Position numbers and translations under genes: made by a program. Positions 45,575 through 50,787 of a DNA stretch of 50,787 bases are shown here, piece after piece. Below the pieces are notes generated by a model, which saw only the letters and a list, made by a program, of their open reading frames with translations, was not told the DNA's origin and did not search any database. Every line of letters starts with the position of its first letter. The stretch's first letter is position 1. This DNA is from Bacteroidota bacterium (GTDB taxonomy: Bacteria; Bacteroidota; Bacteroidia; B-17B0; Aurantibacillaceae), in NCBI GenBank assembly GCA_023251755.1, contig JAHEYF010000026.1, forward strand, positions 1 to 50,787. The letters run 5' to 3'.

Positions 45575-47956
45575 ATGTTCAAAGGCAAACTGTTGTTCCG
45601 AAAAAAAAGATTTTATTTAAGCATTGTCGCGCTGGTTTTTTGCACCTGGTTTATTTTTTGTCTGCCCAGGCCTTTGTTCACCGATCCCTGCTCCACCGTA
45701 TTGCTGGATAAAAACGGAGATATTATTTCTGCGAAAATAGCCAAAGATAAACAATGGCGTTTCCCTGAAAATAAAATCATTCCCATCAAATTCATGCAAT
45801 GCCTTTTAGTGTTTGAAGACAAAAAATTTTTCTGGCATTATGGTGTCAACCCCTTATCTATAACAAGGGCATTTACGCAAAATATAAAAAGTAAAAAAGT
45901 AATCAGCGGAGGAAGTACTATTACTATGCAGGTCATCCGCCTGGCGCGCAAAAACCGCAAACGGAGCTATACCGAAAAATTAATGGAAATACTAATGGCC
46001 CTCCGTCTTGAACTCAGCACAAACAAGTTGGACATACTTTCCTATTATTGCGCCCATGCCCCTTTTGGTGGAAACAGTGTAGGGCTGGAGGCCGCTTCCT
46101 GGAGGTATTTCGGTCGTAGTCCTAATAAATTGTCCTGGGCCGAATCGGCAACATTAGCCGTATTGCCCAATGCACCAGGCCTAATCTATCCGGGTAAAAA
46201 TCAAACCGCCCTTAAAAATAAAAGAAACCGACTTTTAACTAATTTGTATAGCTTAAATATTATTGACAAAGAAACTTTGGACTTGTCTTTGCAGGAAGAA
46301 TTGCCTCCACTGGCTTTCCCTATTCCACAAAACACCCCGCATTTATTAAACCGTTACATTGCCGAAAACGGCGAGGGGCAAAGGGTACAAAGCACCATCG
46401 ACCTTGCACTGCAAAAACAGGTAAACGACATTAGCCTCCAGCACCAGCTCTTTTTAAAAGCCAACGAAATACACAATGCAGCAGTGATAGTGGCCGAAGT
46501 CAATACCGGTAATATTATCTGTTACTTAGGCAATACACCGGCCATCAGCAAAGAAGATCATGGCAATGATGTAGATATCATTACTGCCCCGCGCAGCACA
46601 GGAAGTTTATTAAAGCCTTATTTGTATTGCAGTATGCTCAACGACGGGGACTTGTTGCCCGGTATGTTAATCCCCGACATTCCCACACAGATAGGTGGCT
46701 TTACTCCTCAAAATTTTAACCTCACTTACGATGGTGCCGTACCGGCCAAACGGGCGCTGGCCCGCAGTTTAAATATTCCCGCTGTAAAAATGCTGCAACA
46801 ATACGGGCTCGAAAAATTTCACAGCCAACTCAAACAATTGGGTTTATCCACCATCACCAGACCGGCCGGTCATTACGGAATGTCTATTATACTGGGTGGG
46901 GCCGAAGGGAAATTAGCAGACATGGTGGGCATTTATGCTTCCATGGCCCGCACACTCAAACATTACAACACTTACGACGGCAACTATTTCCGGCATGATT
47001 TCCGTGCCCTGAATTATGTTGCCGATAAGAACGTCAACAACAAAGACTTTCCTCAAAAAAATCCCACACAATTTAATGCTGCTTCCATCTGGCTAACTTT
47101 TGAAGCCATGGCTGAAGTATCGAGGCCCGACATTGACGCCTCCTGGAGAAAGTTGGCAAGTGGAAAAAAAATTGCCTGGAAAACCGGTACCAGTTTCGGT
47201 TTCAGGGACGGATGGGCCATCGGCCTCACACCCGATTATGTGGTGGGGGTATGGGTGGGCAATGCCGACGGGGAAGGAAGGCCGGGCTTAACAGGCATTT
47301 CGGCTGCCGCGCCCTTGTTGTTCGAAATTTTTGGATTGCTCCAAAACAAGTCTGCCTGGTTCAGCCCGCCTTATTCTGCAATGAAAAAAATACCTGTTTG
47401 TGTAAAAAGTGGTTACAGGGCTTCGGTCAATTGCAGCGAAACAAAAAAAGAATGGGTTCCGCAAAACAGTGAAAAAACCCCGGCCTGCCCTTTTCACAAA
47501 ATTATTCACCTCGATCTCGCAGCGAAGTATAGAGTCAACTCCGAATGCGAAAGCGTAAACAACATGCAGAATGTTTCCTGGTTTATTTTACCTCCGGCCA
47601 TTGAATATTATTATAAAAATAAAAACCCCGGCTACACGTCCCCCCCTCCGTATAAACCGGGTTGCATCAGCTACACAGGAAAAACCATGGAAATGATTTA
47701 CCCCAAAAGCGGGACAAAAATATACGTACCTCTTGATTTAAACAGCGAGCAAAGCAAAACTGTGTTCGAGCTCGCCCACAGGAACCGGCAAAATATTGTT
47801 TATTGGCATTTGGATGATACCTTTATAGGAAGTACGCAAAACATCCATCAGATGGGTTTAAACCCCACAAAGGGCAAACACCTCTTAACACTCACCGATG
47901 AAACGGGAGAGAATTTAGTGATTGGATTTGAAGTATTAAGCGAGAAAAAAAATTAA
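45575..47956 (+). CDS. pbpC: Penicillin-binding protein 1C (copy 2)
   Basis: The 793 residues, starting from the ATG at 45575, are the same length as copy 1 and of the same layout. The membrane helix is at about 12-30, and GT51 has Glu81-Asp82 in VFEDKKFFWHYG and GGSTITMQ (113-120). The transpeptidase domain has SLLK (about 344), SLN (about 397) and KTGT (about 535). A BiPBP_C domain closes the protein. The frame extends upstream to 45461 inside the hydroxylase gene, but that part is not protein-like. The gene directly abuts the helicase (stop at 47954-47956, ATG at 47957). The two copies have diverged greatly outside the motifs, which points to an old duplication. Confidence 0.95.
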   Translation: MFKGKLLFRKKRFYLSIVALVFCTWFIFCLPRPLFTDPCSTVLLDKNGDIISAKIAKDKQWRFPENKIIPIKFMQCLLVFEDKKFFWHYGVNPLSITRAFTQNIKSKKVISGGSTITMQVIRLARKNRKRSYTEKLMEILMALRLELSTNKLDILSYYCAHAPFGGNSVGLEAASWRYFGRSPNKLSWAESATLAVLPNAPGLIYPGKNQTALKNKRNRLLTNLYSLNIIDKETLDLSLQEELPPLAFPIPQNTPHLLNRYIAENGEGQRVQSTIDLALQKQVNDISLQHQLFLKANEIHNAAVIVAEVNTGNIICYLGNTPAISKEDHGNDVDIITAPRSTGSLLKPYLYCSMLNDGDLLPGMLIPDIPTQIGGFTPQNFNLTYDGAVPAKRALARSLNIPAVKMLQQYGLEKFHSQLKQLGLSTITRPAGHYGMSIILGGAEGKLADMVGIYASMARTLKHYNTYDGNYFRHDFRALNYVADKNVNNKDFPQKNPTQFNAASIWLTFEAMAEVSRPDIDASWRKLASGKKIAWKTGTSFGFRDGWAIGLTPDYVVGVWVGNADGEGRPGLTGISAAAPLLFEIFGLLQNKSAWFSPPYSAMKKIPVCVKSGYRASVNCSETKKEWVPQNSEKTPACPFHKIIHLDLAAKYRVNSECESVNNMQNVSWFILPPAIEYYYKNKNPGYTSPPPYKPGCISYTGKTMEMIYPKSGTKIYVPLDLNSEQSKTVFELAHRNRQNIVYWHLDDTFIGSTQNIHQMGLNPTKGKHLLTLTDETGENLVIGFEVLSEKKN

Positions 47957-49882
47957 ATGGAAGCAAGGGCAATACAACAGCTGAAAAAATTAAAAGAACT
48001 TTTAAAAGTTGAGCGCGAAGAAGATTATATACAGTTCAAGGAACAGTTTATAAAAGCAGACATCAACCAGCGGCGCAGCAATGGCCTGGCCTGGTACCCG
48101 GTGGTGATTACAAACAACGAATACACTGTCGGCGAATACATTCAGATTGATGTTGAACGAACAACCTTTTTAAATCTTCCGCATCAGTTTAGTTCGGGTA
48201 AAAACGTGGTCTTGTTCAGTAATAAAAACAACGAATGGCATGAGTTGGGTGGAACCGTTAAAATGGTACACAAGAACAGCATGAAAATTGTTTTGAATAC
48301 CGATGATTTGCCCGACTGGGTCTATGATGGGAAATTGGGCATCAACACCCAGTTTGACGACAACAGCTACAACGAAATGGAACGTGCGCTGGATGTTGTG
48401 ATTAATGCCAAAGAAAACCGCCTGGCTGAATTGCGTGAAATTATGCACGGGGGCGTTGAACCTACTTTTAATGCAACAGATGAATCCATACTTCTTACAC
48501 AGCTCAACCTTTCGCAAAACAGGGCCGTGCGAAAAGCCCTTGCCGCCAAAGATGTAGCGATCATTCACGGCCCGCCCGGAACCGGTAAAACTACCACCCT
48601 GGTGCAGGCCATCCGTTTGACTTTACAAACCGAAAAACAAATTTTAGTCTGCGCACCTACCAATACCGCAGTAGACTTGCTCTGCGAAAAATTGAACGAG
48701 CAGGGCATTAATGTGCTTCGCCTGGGCCATCCGGCAAGGGTTTCCGATAGCCTGATGCAAACTACTTTAGACGGCAAAATGCAGGGGCATGAAAATTACA
48801 AAGACATAAAAAACCTGCGAAAAAATGCGGAAGAGTATTTCAGAATGGCCGGCAAATACAAGCGCACCTTTGGCAGGGAAGAAGCGCAGCAGCGGGCTTT
48901 GTATTACAACGAAGCAAAAAATTGTATTAAGGAGGCCATAGTCCTTGAAGATTACATCAGCGACAGCTTGTTCAATACTGCACAGGTGATTGCCTGTACA
49001 CCGGTAGTCTCCAGCTCAAGGTATTTAAGGGGCAAACGATTCGACACTTTATTTTTCGATGAAGCCTCACAGGCTTTGGAGCCCATGACCTGGATTCCTT
49101 TGTTAAAATGCAAACGGGTAATTTTTTCGGGTGATCATTTTCAATTGCCACCTGTAGTAAAGAGTAAGATCGCCGAAAACGGGGGTTTAAAAGAAACCCT
49201 CTTTGAAAAGTGCATGCAGAAGGAAAATGTTTCTTCCCTGTTGACCCTGCAATACCGGATGCACAACCACATCATGAATTTTTCGAACCAGGTTTTTTAC
49301 GACAATCAATTGGAAGCAGATGCAAGTGTAAAAGAAACCCTGTTAAGTTACAGCGAAGAAGATTATTTATTGAACAAACCTGTAGAGTTTATTGATACAG
49401 CGGGTTGTGGTTTTAACGAACAACTGAACCCCGAAAGCCTTAGTTTATCAAATCCTGAAGAAGCCAAATTGTTGTGGAAACATTTGGAATTGTTACAGGC
49501 ACAATATTTTAACAACAGCACACAAAAACTCAGCATTGGTATTATTGCGCCTTACAAGGAACAAAGCGAATTACTGAAACAACAATTTGCGGAAATTGAA
49601 AGCCTGTTTAAAGAAAATATTTCTATTAAAACCATTGATGGTTTTCAGGGCGAAGAGCGGGATGTCATCTACATTAGTTTTGTGCGCAGCAACAACAACA
49701 ATGAAATTGGTTTTTTAAGCGACATCCGAAGAACCAATGTGGCTTTAACCCGTGCACGTAAAAAGTTGGTCATCATCGGCGACTCTGCTACCTTGGCCGC
49801 CAATCCCTTTTATAAAAAATTAGTTGATTATTGCGAAAGCATAGGTGCTTACGCCAGTGCCTGGGAGTACATCAACAGTTAG
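47957..49882 (+). CDS. UPF1/SMUBP-2-like superfamily 1 helicase
   Basis: The 641-residue protein has an N-terminal OB/beta-barrel-type region (about 30-170) and two RecA-like domains. Motifs: Walker A HGPPGTGKTTT (about 204-214), APTNTAVD (motif Ia), FDEASQ (Walker B, about 366), SGDHFQLPPV, LQYRMH (about 427), TIDGFQGEERDVIYISFVRS, and NVALTRARKKLVIIGD. This is the SF1B/UPF1 pattern of helicases, found in many bacteria with no assigned role. Cotranscription with pbpC and the hydroxylase is likely from the zero-base gap, but no functional link is evident. Confidence 0.92.
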   Translation: MEARAIQQLKKLKELLKVEREEDYIQFKEQFIKADINQRRSNGLAWYPVVITNNEYTVGEYIQIDVERTTFLNLPHQFSSGKNVVLFSNKNNEWHELGGTVKMVHKNSMKIVLNTDDLPDWVYDGKLGINTQFDDNSYNEMERALDVVINAKENRLAELREIMHGGVEPTFNATDESILLTQLNLSQNRAVRKALAAKDVAIIHGPPGTGKTTTLVQAIRLTLQTEKQILVCAPTNTAVDLLCEKLNEQGINVLRLGHPARVSDSLMQTTLDGKMQGHENYKDIKNLRKNAEEYFRMAGKYKRTFGREEAQQRALYYNEAKNCIKEAIVLEDYISDSLFNTAQVIACTPVVSSSRYLRGKRFDTLFFDEASQALEPMTWIPLLKCKRVIFSGDHFQLPPVVKSKIAENGGLKETLFEKCMQKENVSSLLTLQYRMHNHIMNFSNQVFYDNQLEADASVKETLLSYSEEDYLLNKPVEFIDTAGCGFNEQLNPESLSLSNPEEAKLLWKHLELLQAQYFNNSTQKLSIGIIAPYKEQSELLKQQFAEIESLFKENISIKTIDGFQGEERDVIYISFVRSNNNNEIGFLSDIRRTNVALTRARKKLVIIGDSATLAANPFYKKLVDYCESIGAYASAWEYINS

Positions 49883-49893
49883 ACACAAGAAAA

Positions 49894-49921
49894 ACCCCGT
49901 TCTTCTTGCGAAGAACAGGGT
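49894..49921 (-). terminator. Terminator of the small lipoprotein gene
   Basis: ACCCCGTTCTTC pairs with GAAGAACAGGGT (one mismatch) around TTGC. On the minus strand the stem is followed by TTTTT, so it ends the lipoprotein gene. On the plus strand only ATTCTT follows, so it may help to stop the helicase transcript weakly. Confidence 0.75.
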
Positions 49922-49952
49922 ATTCTTATCAACTAACTATACAAACAAATAT

Positions 49953-50183
49953 TTAGTGAGTTTCAGTTGTTGCTGGTGTAGCTGTAGTAGCAGCTGAATC
50001 AGTTGGAGTAGCAGCAGCTGTCTGAGCTTTTAAAAGCGAATCAGCAGTAGCCTGGCTAGCTGCAAGAGCTGCTTTTGTTGAATCAGCAATACGTTGTTCA
50101 TTTGCTTTTTGATCAGCAGAAGGTCCACAGGCAACCAAAGCTGTGATAGCAGCAACGGCAACAATTGAGAATACTTTTTTCAT
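49953..50183 (-). CDS. Small Ala/Thr-rich lipoprotein
   Basis: The 76-residue protein, started at the ATG at 50183, has a lipoprotein signal ending LVAC (Cys19). A short helical part (ADQKANEQRIADSTKAAL) and an Ala/Thr/Ser-rich tail follow. An in-frame ATG at 50216 would add 11 residues and spoil the signal. No family is recognised; such small lipoproteins are common and could be linkers or abundant envelope proteins. Its hairpin terminator lies between it and the helicase gene. Confidence 0.7.
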   Translation of the reverse strand: MKKVFSIVAVAAITALVACGPSADQKANEQRIADSTKAALAASQATADSLLKAQTAAATPTDSAATTATPATTETH

Positions 50184-50408
50184 TTTTTTTAAGTTTAAAT
50201 TGGTTAATCTGAACATTAATACCCAAAGCCATTAAAACGTAACCCGAAAAAAAAGAAATTTTTTAATTATATTTGTAAGTTACTGATAAACAGTTGATTA
50301 TTTTTCAATCCTTCAGCTAATTTTGTGTTAATGACAGATCTGTTCCGTGGCTTTAGCTAAAATTGGGTTACTTTTATTCCAAATATGTATTAACTAAGCA
50401 AGGAGCTT

Positions 50409-50787
50409 ATGACCAGGAAACAATTCACCGATAGTGAATTTATAGCAGGGATGAAAAACAACAACGGGTTGATTTTATCCGGCTTGTATAAAAAGTTTTA
50501 TGGCATTGTCCTCAAACACGTATTGCACAATAGTGGTACGGAAGAGGAAGCTCAGGACGTTTATCAGGAAAGCATTATTGTTCTTTATCAGAATGTACAG
50601 AAACCGGAGTTTACGTTGAATTGCGCACTTCAAACCTATATTTATTCAATTGCCCGGAGGCTTTGGTTAAAACAGCTGAATAAAAATTCAAACGTTTACA
50701 AAATCGACAGCAGCAATGAAGAGCTGGAGTTTGCAGATGTAAGCGAGGAAGTGAACGAACACGAAGAAAAGGAAGTGCAGCTCGGTA
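50409..50787 (+). CDS. ECF-type sigma factor, 3' end outside window
   Basis: The frame starts with ATG at 50409 and is open to the right edge (126 codons). Region 2 of a sigma-70 protein is visible: ILSGLYKKFYGIVLKHVL, then EEEAQDVYQESIIVLYQNV and QTYIYSIARRLWLKQL, the helix that reads the -10 region. Region 4 lies beyond the window. A Shine-Dalgarno-like AGGAG lies 4 nt before the ATG, which is uncommon in this phylum. Confidence 0.88.
   Translation, partial: MTRKQFTDSEFIAGMKNNNGLILSGLYKKFYGIVLKHVLHNSGTEEEAQDVYQESIIVLYQNVQKPEFTLNCALQTYIYSIARRLWLKQLNKNSNVYKIDSSNEELEFADVSEEVNEHEEKEVQLG

Overview
This looks like a chromosomal stretch of a Bacteroidota bacterium. Four kinds of evidence support that: a secreted subtilisin with a C-terminal type IX secretion (T9SS) sorting domain, Bacteroidota-typical families (DUF5686, PorP/SprF-like, propeller-type sensor kinase with LytTR regulator, short AMP nucleosidase), promoters of the TTTG/TAnnTTTG type, and few Shine-Dalgarno sequences. 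No genus can be named from the sequence alone.

Layout. 1-4.4 kb: a multi-PAS histidine kinase (cut by the left edge) and its LytTR response regulator. 4.5-7.4 kb: mnmG and a methyltransferase gene bracketed by two parS centromere sites, which suggests a position in the origin-proximal half of the chromosome. 7.4-9.0 kb: a gene-free, repeat-bearing stretch. 9.0-14.6 kb: lptB, a DUF5686 outer-membrane protein, an AhpD-like protein, a leucine-rich-repeat protein and a PqqB-like metallo-hydrolase lipoprotein. 14.7-17.7 kb: the subtilisin. 17.9-24.1 kb: an HsdR-N-like nuclease-fold protein divergent from AMP nucleosidase, then holA, an ExbB-ExbD-TonB set, folC and tRNA-Val. 24.5-29.7 kb: a PhnA-like protein and a minus-strand cluster of PorP/SprF-like protein, MuiA/DUF4139 protein, ECF sigma factor and a membrane-anchored FGE-like protein that may be its anti-sigma partner. 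29.8-36.3 kb: penicillin-binding protein 1C, divergent from a propeller sensor kinase and its LytTR regulator. 36.3-43.7 kb: a CHAP amidase-like protein, an unknown secreted protein and a very large alpha-2-macroglobulin lipoprotein. 44.0-49.9 kb: a small membrane protein, then a tight operon of fatty acid hydroxylase/sterol desaturase family protein, a second PBP1C and a UPF1-like helicase. 50-50.8 kb: a small lipoprotein and the start of a second ECF sigma factor.

The main themes are envelope biogenesis and surveillance (LptB, two PBP1C, alpha-2-macroglobulin, CHAP, TonB energy coupling) and signalling (two kinase/LytTR pairs, two sigma factors). The best candidate for an undescribed system is the sigma factor/FGE-like pair behind the PorP-like and DUF4139 genes, with an 8-bp inverted repeat directly against the sigma start codon. 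The parS pair and several intergenic inverted-repeat elements also deserve attention. Most of the remainder is ordinary core genome.
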